A stretch of 64,000 bases of DNA from Pyrus communis (GCF_963583255.1 NC_084807.1:7110872-7174871), one strand, 5' to 3'; numbered from the stretch's first letter, positions 10,441 to 23,793 are shown. The notes: generated from the sequence alone by a model not told the origin. Program-made: numbers and translations.

Positions 10441-12660
10441 TTTTTTGTCTTTCTTTAAGGATTTAGTCTAAATAAGAGATAACCCTAGCTTGAAATTCTC
10501 ACAAATTCCTTTCTTTAAAATTCAAGCTTTGCGTAGAGAATTCATAGAGAAAATTTTAAGTAGGAAAATTTTCCCCCTTCTTCTTCCCTTCCTCGATGAT
10601 GTTGCTACAACTTAATTGGGCCAACATGCTTGGTCTGTTGCTGCTTGCTGTGCATGCTGAAGCGCGCGGGTGAAGGTGGATAACTATGGAGTTGGGGTGT
10701 GACTTGAATGCGAGTCATTGTGCAATTGGACCACCAACTGGGTTGGTTCGGCTACATAATTTTTTTTCTTCGAATTTCACTGTTCTTCCCAATTCAATCC
10801 AACATCAATCCATCTCCAGCATTACTATCAACAAAAGCCATATTGGATTAAATTAAGGTCTTGTGAGCAATTTTTGAAATTTCTTCGTTTCTTTGGTAGG
10901 TAAAGCAAGATGTTGTCTTCAAAGAAATCATGGAAATCATACTTCACAAAAGATGCGTGACATCAAGTTAGATAGATTCATGGACAGTTTCCACTTCAAT
11001 AGTTTTTCATATTCTAGTCGATGTAACTATGTTTGAGTTTTCAACACATTACTTCTTAATGTCAGCTCTTGTATAAAATAGATTCCGGTCAAGCAGAAAA
11101 AAAGCCCTATGTTATTTCTAAGCTAGCACACCCCTTTCTCTTTCCAAGTCAAGTTTCACGCTTGTTAGTCATACCCCTACCTTTATTTATGGGATATTTG
11201 AAGAATCACATGTTTGGAAGTTAATCAAACCCCAACTCTCTCATTTCACACCCTTATTAACAGTGCTAGGGTTATTAATAAACCTTGCGCAAATGTCCTC
11301 TTCTTCGACAAACTATCACCTAGGGTAGTATAGAATCTTGATTGAACCTGAAGCAACACACCACGTTGTAGACTTTTATGAAATAGGATGCAGGTGGGTG
11401 GGCATTTCAATTTTTTTGTTCAGAAGCTGGCTATGTATTTCTAGCGTGCTCGAGGTCAATTGTGACCTGATTTCTATTGCCTTCCACCATTGCCGCCACC
11501 ATCACCATAAACATCAGCCTAGCCACCATGGCAACCAACAATTCCTTTGTTCGAACCACCATCACTCCCACCACCCCAATATGTTAATTGCATCCACAAC
11601 CTCTCACTATCAATGCTACCACCACCAACCTTCACCATTATCATCGGCGCCACTACCACTCTGCTACCATTACCACTCTCTCCATCACTCCCACCACCAT
11701 TGTTGTTTCCCTTCCCACATTGCCACCACTCATACCCTACCATCATTGCACTGCCATTGTCATCACTACTACTACTATCACCATCACCACCATAGGCACC
11801 CCAACCATCGTGGCCACCAACACCATCCTTTATGCAACCACAATTTCATTGTCACCATCACCACCAGCTTCAAATTTATAATACAGTACATTATTATCAA
11901 AATCAAAATTACCATTAGACCTACTCTAACCTTTGAAGTAAAACTCAAATTTTAGATTCTAAACTTACTCCAACTCTTGGGGCAAATATGAGTTTTAACC
12001 AAAAACTCATTTATGGGGTAAATTTAGCCTAGGATTTCCCTAGGTTAGTGGGGCTGGATCACCATATATGTGTTTTTTTTTTTTTTTTTAGTTTTATATC
12101 TATAAATTCATTGAATCCAACAATTAAGATCTAATATAATAAAATCTAACGTTAAAAGAAAAGATCTATTAAATCCAACGGCTAAAGTAATTAAAAAAAA
12201 TTATTCTATGTGTTTCATATTCTTTTATAGTGTTCCACGAGTTTCATAGTGTAGGTTTGGTGATTTTTTAATATTCATCAAAATTTAAATATTTTTAGGT
12301 TAAAATCTTCATAAACTAAATTAAGATAATCTACATAATTTAAAAAAAACAAAATTACTTTAAGAAAAAAAAATATTCTAAATTCATTCTTTAATAATAT
12401 TGGGTTAAAAATTTAATACATAATGGTGAGAGGAGAAAAATTATTTTTAGGTTAAAAAATTTAAGTTTTAACCTAAGGGTTGAAGATGGTTTTAGTACTA
12501 GACACGTTTCTAATATTTTCTTTCTAAAAAATAATTTTTGAATTAAACTACCACACAAATTTTCTATTCATAAAATGCAAAATTCTTTTGTTGTTCTCGT
12601 TTTGTATAATAAAATTCAGCAAAAATCAATTTTCAAAAACTTTACGAATCGCTTGATACC
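10441..12660. other. Intergenic DNA with a long degenerate CAC/CAT tract
   Basis: From about 11490 to 11870 the plus strand is a degenerate mixture of CAC, CAT, ACC and CCA triplets. It yields His-, Pro- and Thr-rich open frames in all three phases, typical of low-complexity DNA. The remainder is AT-rich with no gene seen. Confidence 0.6.
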
Positions 12661-12699
12661 ATGCCAAGTGTCCCATGTTCCTCATCTTACATTGTCCAA

Positions 12700-13153
12700 G
12701 CAATTACTAATTCCCACGTGTCAAGTAACTCGCTCACACTAACAATCCCTGTCCAAGTATTTACACCCAAAGTACCTCCTTTTCTTTCGCATATATATGC
12801 CCACAAATCCCTCAGCCTTAACCCGCAAGGTCGCAATTCTATCTCCACCTTTCTTTAATTAGGGTTTTGTTTTGGTCTTCGTCTTCTCACTCTCTGTTTC
12901 TAGGGTTTTGTTCGATTCGCAATTACGCAATCTAGGGTTTTCGCTGCAATTATCTCTCTATAAATAGTATGCATTGAAATATTTCATCTTTCGGTTCGGA
13001 TCCTATTAGAATTCTGATTCCTTCTATTCTGCAACTGTGATCGTGGAGTTAGGTTTTCTGAATCGTTCCCTGTTTAATTCTTGAAAAGGGGTCCTTTTTT
13101 TGGGTTTGATTTGGGGAATTTGTGGGGTTTTGGAGAATTTGATTGGGGAAACC
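12700..13153 (+). promoter_or_regulatory. Promoter and 5' leader of the LIF2-like gene
   Basis: A G-box-like CCCACGTGTC lies near 12713. TATA candidates are CATATATATG (about 12789) and the stronger CTATAAATAG (about 12958). Three TAGGGTTTT telo-boxes (about 12861, 12901, 12933) are typical of plant genes for ribosome and RNA-handling proteins. A two-codon upstream ORF, ATG CAT TGA, sits at 12969-12977, inside the transcript only if the upstream TATA is used. The chosen start is ATG 13154; no in-frame ATG precedes it in the leader. Confidence 0.55.
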
Positions 13154-16100
13154 ATGCCTCCGAGGACGGTGAAGAGAGGTGGGGCGGCGGGAGCGAAGAG
13201 GACGACGAGAGTCACCAGGGGGACGCACAAGGCCCAGAACCAGGTCCAGCCTGAGGCTCCAGATGAGTTGGTGAAGGCCGAGGATGCGGTGCCGATGGTG
13301 GAATCTAAAGAGGATCTCAATGTTGAAGAGATTAAGGAGAAGCCAATTGCGGCGGACAAGCTGGTGGCTGTCGAGGAGAAGCCAGTTGTTGATGAAAAGG
13401 CATCCGTTATTGATCAGTCAGGGCCTTCAGAGATGGAAGTTGAAGCGAAAGCAGAGCAGAACGGATTAAAAAGTAAGTTTTGTTTTCCGAATTATGTAAT
13501 TTTGCTGGGGCTTGATTGAATTAAGTAATTTGCTCTTGATTTTCCACAGCTCTATGTTTTTGCATGATTTTATATATGTTTTATATATGTTTTAAGGGAC
13601 TGTGGTAATAATGCTTAATCTTTTGTGTATAATGTGGCTTTTGTTGTGGTAAAAGGGGTATATTTAATTTTCTGTTATGTGGGATGTTGTATAGAGCTTA
13701 GGGAAACAATAAAACCAACTAAGGGAAATAATTTAGAAAGATTCCGAAGAATAAATGTCTACACAGAATCCATTGAGGAATACGTTTTTGTAAATCTGGT
13801 AATGCTTGCTCTTCCATGCACTTTGGTGGCTTTTAATAGAAGTGGCCAGCTTTTTCTTTCAAGAGCAATTAGTTCTGGAGTGGAGCTTAGAAGTCGGTGT
13901 GAGCGTAGTGGATTGTTAACTTAGTTCTTGCTCGGTTATGTGTCAAAAAGTTGGTTAATATATGGATCAAGGATGACAGTATAAACAGTGTAAACATGGA
14001 TCATACTCTTTCCTCTTTGTTTTTGGCTCAGACTGGTTTATGCGAAGAGCATAGAAGGGAAGTTTAAACCTTCTAAGTGGGATCATACTGTTGTGACTGA
14101 GTTTTGGATCAATTTTGTGTTTAGACATTGTTTCATATGGAAGCATTAAGTATAGAATGACACTTCAGGCATTGTAAAAGTAGATCATGCCTTTTTTTGG
14201 GGATCCGTTATGCATTAATATAATCATGGTATTCTTTGTACTTGTGTTTATCTGAGATGGACAAGGACCGTCTTAATTAAATTGTGAACTCTGCTTGATC
14301 ATAATGTAGAACTTGAGTCTCATTTAACTTAAGGTATTGTCAACCTTAATTTATCGCAGAACAAGATAAGGTTAAGGAGTCTATAGATGATTATGAAAAA
14401 GATGAACAATTAGAGCTGGAGGATAATGAAGCTGAGTATGAACCTGAAGAAGATGGTGGGGTTGATTATGATGAGAAGGAAATGGAACAAGAGGATATCC
14501 AGGAGCTCGGGGATGAAGGAGATGAAGAACCTGAGGAGATTGTAGGTGAAGAAGAAGGTGATATGGCTGAGGAAGAGTTGGAAGATGGCCACGAAGAACT
14601 CGAGGGTGAAGAGTTTGAGGAGCATGCTAGCGAGGAGCATGAGCATGAGCATGCAGAGATGGTTGACGAGGAAGAGGAGCACCATGAAGTTGTAAAGGAG
14701 AGACGGAAGCGCAAGGAGTTTGAAGTATTTGTTGGTGGTCTAGACAAGGATGCAAGTGAGGCTGATCTTAGGAAAGCTTTTGCTGGTGTTGGTGAAGTTA
14801 CTGAGGTCAGGCTGATGATGAACCCTCAGACTAAGAAGAACAAGGGATTTGCGTTCTTGCGTTTTGGAACTGTAGATCAAGCAAGGCGAGCAGTTGCAGA
14901 GCTTAAACATCCAGTGGTAATCTTTGATCCTTTTGTAGTTCGAGCGGAAACTGGTTTCTTCACATATTAAATTCTATTCTCTGAATGATTGCAATTCCAG
15001 ATTAATGGAAAACAGTGTGGTGTTACTCCAAGTCAAGACAGTGATACTCTTTTTCTGGGTAACATATGCAAGACATGGACAAAGGATGCTGTAAGTATAT
15101 TGGCTTACATCATTTCAAAATTCTCTTGACTTATCAGGAGATGATTAAAAATTTCTGACTTCTTTTGATGGATGTGGTTTCAGTTGAGAGAGAAGTTGAA
15201 ACATTATGGAGTAGATAATGTTGAGGGTCTGACATTGGTCGAAGATACTAACTATGAGGGAATGAATCGAGGCTTTGCTTTTTTGGAATTTTCTTCTCGT
15301 TCAGATGCCATGGATGCTTTTAAGCGACTTCAAAAAAGAGATATTGTGTTTGGAGTTGATAGGCCTGCAAAAGTTTCTTTTGCAGATTCCTTCATTGATC
15401 CTGGTGATGAAATCATGGCACAGGTAACGTATATTTTCTGCTGTATTATAGGAACAATAGGATTCCTGGATGGGTTATCTTTCTCATGATATTTTCTTGT
15501 GTTTTGGTGAATGAACGTATACAAAGGTCCTTGTAACATCTATTTTTCCCATGAGTGTATGGAGTCCTGGATAAATTCCCTGTTGTGCTCATTTTTTATG
15601 TTACGGGAGATGATAGAGTTACAATATGCCCATTGATGTTCTCTTGTACAAGTAATTTTTCTAGTTTGTTGACAAATTAGCATAGCATCTATAACATAGT
15701 GAATTAGAATATTAGATTCTTTGGAGTTGTTTTTTTCAGGTAACATTATCTTAATTTTGTGTTACTTGTTTTCTAAAATCTTGTTAATGTTTTCTCCTCA
15801 ATTGACTATGATAAAGTTAGTTATGTATGGGAAAGCAGTTGTGATTGTGTTTCTTTGATATAGTGTTTTATGCAATTTAGAGGAGTTTAGGTGATTGTTG
15901 GAGCTGCTGACCAAATATCTTGAGATGCAGGTCAAAACTGTGTTTGTTGATGGCCTACCTGCTTCATGGGATGAGGACCATGTCCAAGATCTTCTTAAGG
16001 AATATGGGAATGTTGAAAAGATTGAGCTTGCGCGGAACATGCCCTCTGCTAAGAGGAGAGATTTTGGTTTTGTCACATTCGATACTCATGAGGCTGCAGT

Positions 16101-17723
16101 TACTTGTGCTAAAAGCATTAACAATGCAGAGTTAGGTGAAGGAGACAACAAGGTGTGTTGGCTGATAACAGTGATTTCAATTTTAGACATTACTGATGAA
16201 AGTATTTTATGTATTGGCATTTGTTGGACATGAATTTATGAATAATCATCGTCACTTTTAGGCGAAAGTCAGGGCGAGGTTATCAAGACCGCTCCAGAGG
16301 GGTAAAGGAAAACATGTTGGACGCGGAGATTATCGTTCTTCTAGGGGGGTTGGACGAGTTGTTAGAGGTTCATGGGTTCACCCAGCACCACGCCCTCTCC
16401 CTCCTATGCGTAGTGGGTTAAGGGGAGTTGGAAGTCGAATCCCACCAGCCAGTGTAAAGAGGCCTGTTGCGCTAAGAGATAGACACCATGTGATGTCATC
16501 TTATCCACCAAGAGGCAGGCCTTTGCCTCCTCCATCTAGGTCCTATGACAGGAGGCCACCTGGTATGCAATATTTTAATTTACAACGGCTAATGGGTTGT
16601 GTGACAACTTTTATCTTGTGCATAATAATATTCCTATACTTTTTTTAACAGTTCCTGCATACCCAAAAAGTAGCTTCAGGAGGGAATATAGCAGGCATGA
16701 GGACCTTCCTCCTCCAAGGAGTAGAGCAGCCCCTGATTATGGATCAAGGGCTGTTCCAGAAAGACGCCAATCGTACAGAGATGACTACGCTCAGCGTGGT
16801 CCTGCCTACTCTGATCCACCAAGAAGTACATCTCGTACAACAGGAAGGAGAGCTTATGTTGATGAAGGTTACGGACAGCGGTATGAAAGGCATCCTCCCC
16901 CTCCTCCTCCAAGTTACCGTGAAGGTCGTGCTCGTGATTATGACACTATTTCTGGTTCAAAACGTGCCTACTCTGCACTGGTTAGTGTTAATGACGACAT
17001 TTTCTATAGCTGGAAATGCAATTTACTTGGTTTTCTCTGGTAGGATATGAAATAGGGCTTAAATTCTTCTTCCATGTGTTCTAGGATGATGTTCCTCCCC
17101 GTTATGCTGATGCGGGCATCCGCCAATCTAGGGCACGGTTAGACTATGAGTATGAAAGTGGTTCATCTCAATATGGTGATGGCTATAGCGACAGGTTTGT
17201 TCCTTGAATTGTAACATTAACTTTTTATTATCTCGTGTGGATGCAGCAACTTACCTTTTGCTGTGTATGATAGACTTGGGAGATCTAGTATGGGATATGG
17301 AAGCAGCAGAACAAGTCAGGATTCTCATGGACTATACAGCAGTCGTCAGGGCATGGGCTATGGAGGAGGTGCGATTGTAATTTCCGGTTATCTGATAGAT
17401 AGTATTTTTATTGTTGAAACCATAGAATTAAAGGTCTTTAGGTTTTTTAATTTCTTTTTCAGGTTCTTATGGTGGCAGTGATGTTGGTGGAATGTACTCA
17501 TCCAGCTATGGTGGTGATTATATATCTCGTGGCAGTGATGTATGCACCTAATCTGATTTGGTTAAATGAAAATAATAGGTGTTCTATTTAGTTGTCTCAT
17601 TTATCATTATATCTTGATTCTCTATTGTAGGTTGGAGGTAGCTCTTACTCATCAATGTACTCTGGCCGTGGTGCGGGTGGAAGCAGTTATATGGGTTCAG
17701 GTGGTTCTGGTTCATACTATTGA
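13154..17723 (+). CDS. Three-RRM hnRNP Q/LIF2-like RNA-binding protein
   Basis: Eleven coding exons: 13154-13472, 14360-14916, 15001-15090, 15184-15423, 15931-16152, 16262-16562, 16652-16980, 17085-17194, 17274-17368, 17463-17539, 17631-17723. All junctions are GT-AG and in frame, giving 810 residues. Residues 1-106 are basic then mixed, and about 107-227 are extremely Glu/Asp-rich. RRM1 (about 228-303) has VFVGGL and KGFAFLRF, RRM2 (about 307-390) has LFLGNI and RGFAFLEF, and RRM3 (about 404-476) has VFVDGL and RDFGFVTF. The tail is rich in Arg, Gly, Pro, Ser and Tyr and ends GSGSYY. This is the plan of Arabidopsis LIF2 and its longer relative At2g44710, nuclear hnRNP-type proteins; LIF2 binds LHP1 and affects stress and flowering genes. 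The length fits At2g44710 better than LIF2. The specific RNA targets cannot be read from sequence. Confidence 0.92.
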
Positions 17724-19975
17724 GGTAATTCTGATTGTTGTGTTTTTCATGTTTTGTTAAGTTTCAAGTGTGCGTAATTATGAGAGCGATGCGTGTGTCA
17801 TTATTACTATTTTCCGGCGGGAGATTTATTCTCTTCCGAAGGCACGACATCTCTTCTTTGGCTCTAAGAGGTCATTGGTGAAAACAGAGCAATATATGGT
17901 TACAAGTGAATTTGTCTATGGAACAGATCTGACATGATGAAGAGGATGCCGTAGGATGTGGACTGTATGAAGCTTTTCCATTATGATGCCTAGAGTTATG
18001 GACACAGAATTTCCCTAAGAACCTATGTATGTGCCAAGGAGCTGCCCTCTTAGATTTCCAGAGATTGGATATTGTGCCAGGCTGTAGTTATTTTGCTGCA
18101 AGGAAACTCAAGATATTCGGAGATGCAAGTGTTTAGTTTATGACGTGTCTTCTACTTCATCTACTAGAAGAACTCCACCTGACGGAAAATTTGGAGTCCT
18201 GCTGCATCCTTTGTTCGTATGAATAGATAAGACTATAACAAGAGAAGAGGATTTTATTAATGTGATTATAAGGTATTTTGGATATTTTTAATGCTGAATC
18301 CTTTGGAAAGGTTTGAATAATAAAAGCCTTTTTGGCCGTTTTAGATCGCTTAATCTATTCAGTTCCATATCATTGAGTGGGTTATCACGGAACTGAAGGC
18401 TATAAGGAAAGATTCAGCTTGCTTGGAATTGTACGAGATTGTGGTCCAAGAAGGTTTACCTGGAATCTCATGCCTGGTGTGTACAGTTTTAGTTACCGCG
18501 TGATTTAAATTTGCATTTTTGACATATATATTGATATTTAAGGAAACATATTGGGAAATTACAAAGAAGAATGAGTAGGACTCTAGTTCATATTACCAGA
18601 TATTCCTTCACTTCATTAGGAGCATTGGCGTACGAGTAAAATTATCTTACATTGCTTGCTAATATCTCGATTAAAGTATTATTCTTAAGTTCCTTGCAAA
18701 CCTCTACCAAGAACTGTGCGAGTCACCTGAGAGCGAAAGTAGGACTGAAAAACACTGAAAGAACACTCTTGCTACTGTTATCTGGATTGCAGAAAGTCGG
18801 TATTTGTAAAGAAGGGATGCAGTTGGCAAGTATTCCACTTTGTAGAAGCACGTCTTAATGTGGAATATCCCATACTAAGTGTGGGTGGATCACTTTGGCA
18901 CGTTCACGGAGTCTAAAAGTTGGTTTTATCTTTACGAGCAATTCTTGCAGATTAAAAGCTTCAGGAACTTGGAGGTAACTAGTACCTGAGTTGAGTCCTT
19001 GTCCTTGTATTGTTCATTAGGGCTTGTTATGGTCATGACAGCTTAAATCTTTTCAAATCCTTTTGATCAACTCATTTTGATTGCTTTAGTGTATCCAAGG
19101 ACTAGTTGCTGGTTGGAAGTTGTTTCACTTGGAACGGTTTTACTTTTATATGCTTTTGATACATGCCAGTATATCCTATCGGTGTTCGGATGCAACTGAA
19201 CGCTGGATTGGATTTGAATAGGTGCCATATGCTTTATGTTATTCGTGTTCAGTAATGGATAGTTATAATAGCATTGTTTTCACTAGTGAAATACGACAAG
19301 CTGATTGTGTGGAAAACCTTAATGGGCAATGTATTGTATCTGGTATAAAATTTGCAGGACTATCTCTCTCTCTCTCTCTCTCTCTCTTGATTGGGATTGT
19401 GATTGTTATAAAGGAAGAATGGTTGGATGTGTTTTTTTGTACAGGTAAAATAGGAATTTAATGAATGAAACTTAAATACTGCGCCTTCTGGTGTGAGTCA
19501 TCCAGTAAAATGAGAAATTCATTGTCATTGTACAACTGAAGGACGTTAAACATACTAGTCGTATATAAACCACGATTTTTGCGCATCTTGTGTACGCTTA
19601 TCTAGTTCTATTTCGAAATTTTGTAGTCAAATTTGTAATCGCTTCTGTTTTTGCATTGTCCTCTTGGAAACCTTAACAAACCTTCGATGGCTTAAGATTT
19701 GGTTGGGTTTTAGACGGGAAAAAGAACTGCTTTAAACAATTGAAATTATTGTTGACGGAGACTACAGAAAACAGGTTATATTTCTTGGATCTTTTGAAAA
19801 AAAAAAAAAAAAAGTATTTAAGTAATTTAGTTACATTTATGGATGGTTATGAGAATTATAAATTTATTTCAAATTGAATACGAAACAACTAATTTGATGG
19901 AAAAATAAAAACTGTGGGAGGTATCTAGGGACAAGTACAAATTCGATGAGCAAGTTTGCTAGGCCATTTGGTAAG
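17724..19975 (+). other. 3' UTR and intergenic DNA downstream of the LIF2-like gene
   Basis: The first several hundred bases are moderately GC-rich like a plant 3' UTR. AATAA-type signals occur near 18225 and 18317. A (CT)n run sits at about 19363-19388 and an A run at 19798-19813. No further gene is seen; small frames lack support. Confidence 0.5.
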
Positions 19976-20161
19976 GGAATTGGATACTCTCCTGAGCAAG
20001 AGATCAGGATCTTCCTGACCTACTAACATGGGTCTTTGAATTCTGATTCAACGGTTACAATTATTATAATTTTTAAAATGATCTTCTATTTGTAGTCGTT
20101 GGATCAAAATCTAACGATTTGTATTAGTGGGTCAGGAGGATCCAGATCTCCTCTCCTGATT
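19976..20161. mobile_element. 186-bp MITE with a perfect 12-bp flanking duplication
   Basis: CCATTTGGTAAG occurs at 19964-19975 and again at 20162-20173, bracketing a 186-bp unit. The unit has imperfect inverted ends (GGAATTGGATACTCTCC... and, from the other end, GGAATCAGGAGAGG...). The true TSD may be 9-10 bases with terminal bases shared by chance, which fits a Mutator-like origin. The interior matches the element at 1428-1606. Confidence 0.8.
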
Positions 20162-21949
20162 CCATTTGGTAAGTGCAGTGTGTTTCTGTCCCCCGCGACT
20201 TCGAATCTGCTTCCACTGTATTTGAATATCTTAAAATATTGCTTAGTTGGAAAAAGGACACAGAATCTTGGTGAGAAGTTAGATTTGGATGGATAAAAAT
20301 TCCAAGAGCAGAGGAGTGTATGTGGGAGGGCCCAACAACTGGAAGTTTGCCAAAAGTCATTGCAGCTTGAATAACATAGAGTTGAAGATGACGAGAATGG
20401 CTGGCATCTGGAAACCGGCCTCCATCAAAACGCCTTCTCATGCACCGCGCTTTGGCAACTCCTCAATCAATCAATCAATCAAACCCTTGATCTTCTTCCC
20501 TCCAATTTTGTACCAATTTTATTTTCTTTGAAATTATTTTATTCCATTCAATATTCTGCTAATTTTTCATTCATGAACAATTTCTGAATCGAACTTAAGA
20601 TATCTCATTTGCAAGTGAAGAGGAATATCATTAGACCGTAATATTAAATGATTATTATCTTAGATGCAAAGCGTTCATCTTATATATGTATATATAGGGA
20701 GTACACCAGTTTGGTGAAGTTTTTATAATATTCTAATACGAGAAGAGGCAATTTGAGTATTATAAAGGAAAAATTATACATAAAGTATATTTTTAATACT
20801 TAATTTTGTATTAAGACAACACTTTTTAAACATTTCAAAGAGAAACAAAAGTTAATGCATGTGTAAAATGATATTATTGGTTTTATTTTTCTTTGAAGTG
20901 AGTTACAAAAATGGCCCTTATACAATAAATCAACCGTTGAGATTCAATTCTAGCAAAACAATTGCAAACGCCATCATGCCAACCAAAAAGCTCCACCGCT
21001 TCCCTCTGCCATCTTCCCCACCCATAAGTTCCATGGCCGCTTCTGCATCAACCCAAATGCTCTGTCCTCTTCCACCATCCATGCGGGTTCGTCGCCATCT
21101 GATAACCAGTCAGAAAACTGGTTGGTTTCTGACCTATTATCATTTTATTTCCTCTAAATAGTAAATTTATTAATTTCGTAAAGAAAATATTGTAAAATTA
21201 CAGCCTAGTCATATGATGAAAACACTGTTGATCCCAGCTCGGTCAAAAATGGAAAATAATTTGTATAACACTTGGGCGGTGGGCAGGGCGCGTGAGGCAC
21301 TGTATTGGCAAATGCATGTGTAAATTTGATATTTCTAACTTCTAAGTTAGGAAAATTATAAATGGAAAAGTTAGATGCAATTCAAAATCCACAAGGGTAG
21401 TCTGCAAATGGAAAGTTAATTTTAAATTGAGACAATACTTTTTAAACATTTTAATTTTTAAGGAGGGATAAAAGTTTAGACATGTAAAAGATGACATCAT
21501 TAGTCTTTTTCTCTCTAGTGTCAGTTACAAAAGTACTATTTATAGTGGCAAAGTCTTTTCACAATTTCATCTCTTCATCTGTTACTCCTTTCTCTCTTAA
21601 TATTAGGCTAAATGTGAAGTTGGAGCGGAGCTTGAAAGATTGGCAATTGACGAGAAGCCTCTCACATCCAGTTCAATTTTGTTCTGATTTCTCCATTCTT
21701 TCATTGATTTGATGTCTAGGTCGTGTTGCAGGTGCAAATTCCTAAATTTTTGTACTTTACTTTCTTCCTCACTTTATTGACAGCCATACAGAGCACAAAC
21801 AAAAAACCAGAAGGAAGAAGCAAAAGACCCATATAGATGAGCAATCAAGAAACCCTTAAAGAAGTCCCAACGAAAAGGGCAAATATCGAAGTGAAGCATG
21901 GAAAACTTCTCGGCCAAATCCTTGACCTTGAAGTAGCAGACGTTGGTGC
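20162..21949. other. Intergenic DNA with a diverged duplicated segment
   Basis: About 20805-20920 and about 21425-21540 are diverged copies of one another (shared ACTTTTTAAACATTT, AAAGTT(A/T)A and AGTTACAAAA(A/G)T). A purine-poor stretch at 20970-21110 gives a Ser/Pro-rich frame that resembles a transit peptide but has no following gene. Confidence 0.45.
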
Positions 21950-22390
21950 GGTTGAACTGATGCAAAAATGGTAGAAAACGGGTGGAATTGATTCTGCAAA
22001 AATGATTGAAGACGAGTAGAACTGATTCTGTAAAAATAATCGAGGATGGGCTGACTGATTCTGCAAAAATTGTCGAATACCAATTAAACTGATTCTGGAA
22101 AAATGGTTGAGGACGGGTTGAACTGATTTTGCAAAAATAGTCAAAGACTGATTGAACTGATTCTGCAAAAATGGTCGAGGACGGGTTGAACTGATTCTGC
22201 GGAAATTGTCGATGACTAATTGAACTGATTCTGCAAAAATGGTTAAAGATGGGTTGAATTGATACTACAAAAATAATCAAGGATGGGTTGAATTGATCTG
22301 CAAAAATGTTTGGGACGAGTGGAAATGATTCTGCAAAAATTGTCGAGGACGAGTTAAACTAATTATGTAGAAATAGTCGATGATGAATTG
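21950..22390. repeat. 34-bp minisatellite, about 13 degenerate copies
   Basis: The repeat unit reads TGATTCTGCAAAAATGG followed by TCGAGGACGGGTTGAAC. It recurs with point changes and occasional 1-3 base indels. Because 34 is not a multiple of three and the unit has no stop on the minus strand, all three minus frames stay open and produce overlapping frames of up to 168 codons. These are by-products of the repeat, not genes. Confidence 0.9.
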
Positions 22391-22952
22391 AGCTTATTAC
22401 ACATATTTATTTTGTTGGCGTTGTGAAGGCTAGGTTCTATTAACAGCCCTAAAGCCTTAAGGATATGATTGGTATTTTAAAACATTGTTTCTAAGTTTTT
22501 GGGTTGGACTTTAGTTATTTTTATATTTTTGTCTTTCTTTGACATATTTAAAAACTAGTGGAGTTTCTTGAAATATAGTGAAATTTTTTGTCTATATATA
22601 TAAAGCTTCCTTTAAAAAAATAAAATTAAAAAAATCCTGTAAGATGTTTTTATTTTTTAATTTTTATCAAACGATAAATTTTGTTAGTAAGTTAATTATT
22701 TTTTAAAATATAATAATAAAGCATAATAATATTTTAAATAAATAAAATTAAAACAAAAAACAAAAAAGTAAAATAATATAAAAGAACCATATAATGAAGG
22801 GTTGATCTTCCCAATTCCCAACTACATAAAAGTTTTAGCTTATTTCAAAATATACCCCTAATGTTTGGAGTCAATTACAAAAACACTCCACTTTTCAATT
22901 TACTACTTATGATTCATAAAAAAAAAATAAAAAATAAAAAATAATACTTAAG
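22391..22952. other. AT-rich intergenic DNA
   Basis: Strongly AT-rich (22600-22800 is almost entirely A and T). No gene or clear element seen. Confidence 0.5.
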
Positions 22953-23070
22953 GTTGTAACCACTTAAACTTACAAGCATATGCTTCAATACCGCCTAAAA
23001 TGTCAATTTTCATTTTACCACTTGGATTCTCCTAACTGTTGGAATTTACCACCTACGTTACTTTTCATCC

Positions 23071-23793
23071 ATTGTACCAGTAAAACATGTCATTTGCCCC
23101 TCACGTGGAGGGATATTTTCGTCAATTCACTTTCTATGGCTCGTTGAAATCAATTTGGACAAAGACAAAGGGCATTTTTTTGGTAGCAGTGTTGGAGTCA
23201 GGTCATGAAAAGAAAGGGAGAAGTTGATTTTGAGTTCGATTTTGGTAAGGGTTGTTAAAGAATTGAAGTTAAAGTTATGCAAAAGTCTAGTTGTTTATTT
23301 ACAGTGATTTTACATCCATTGTACCAATAAAACATGTCATTCGCCCCTCACGTGGAGGGATATTTTCATCAATTCACTTCCTATGGCTCGCTGAAATCAA
23401 TTTGGACAAAGACAAAAGACATTTTTTTGGTATCGGCGTTGGAGTCAGGTCATGAAAAGAAAGGGAGAAGTTGATTTTGTGTTTGATTTTGGCAAGGGTT
23501 GTTAAAGAATTGAAGTTAAAGTTATGCAAAAATCTAGTCGTTTATTTACAGTGATTTTTCATCAATTGTACCAATAAAACATGTCATTCGCCCCACAAGT
23601 GGAGGGATATTTTCGTCACTTCACTTCCTATGGCTCGCTGAAATCAATTTGAACAAAGACAAAAGACATTTTTTTGGTATCGGCGTTGGAATCATGTCAT
23701 GAAAAGAAAGGGAGAAGTTGATTTTGGCAAGGGTTGTTAAAGAATTGAAGTTAAAATTATGCAAAAATCTAGTCGTTTATTTACAGTGATTTT
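23071..23793. repeat. Three tandem 247-bp repeats
   Basis: Units start at 23071, 23318 and 23565, each exactly 247 bases apart, with ATTGTACCA(G/A)TAAAACATGT at the start. Copies 2 and 3 resemble each other more than copy 1, and copy 3 lacks about 17 bases near its middle. The array lies between the inverted arms of the element at 22953-24331. Confidence 0.92.

Noticed and set aside
11338..11955. 205-codon His-rich frame and overlapping Pro/Thr-rich frames
   Set aside because: It comes from a degenerate CAC/CAT tract with all three frames open, which is low complexity and not a gene.
14410..14747. Minus-strand Ser/Leu-rich frames
   Set aside because: Complement of the Glu-rich exon 2 of the LIF2-like gene.
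20859..21161. Ser/Pro-rich frame resembling a plastid transit peptide
   Set aside because: It is not followed by any conserved domain or good donor site, and it lies in a diverged duplicated segment.
21774..22280. 168-codon minus-strand open frame rich in QNQFN and TIFAES repeats
   Set aside because: It is generated by the 34-bp minisatellite, and the two other minus frames are equally open. No domain is present.
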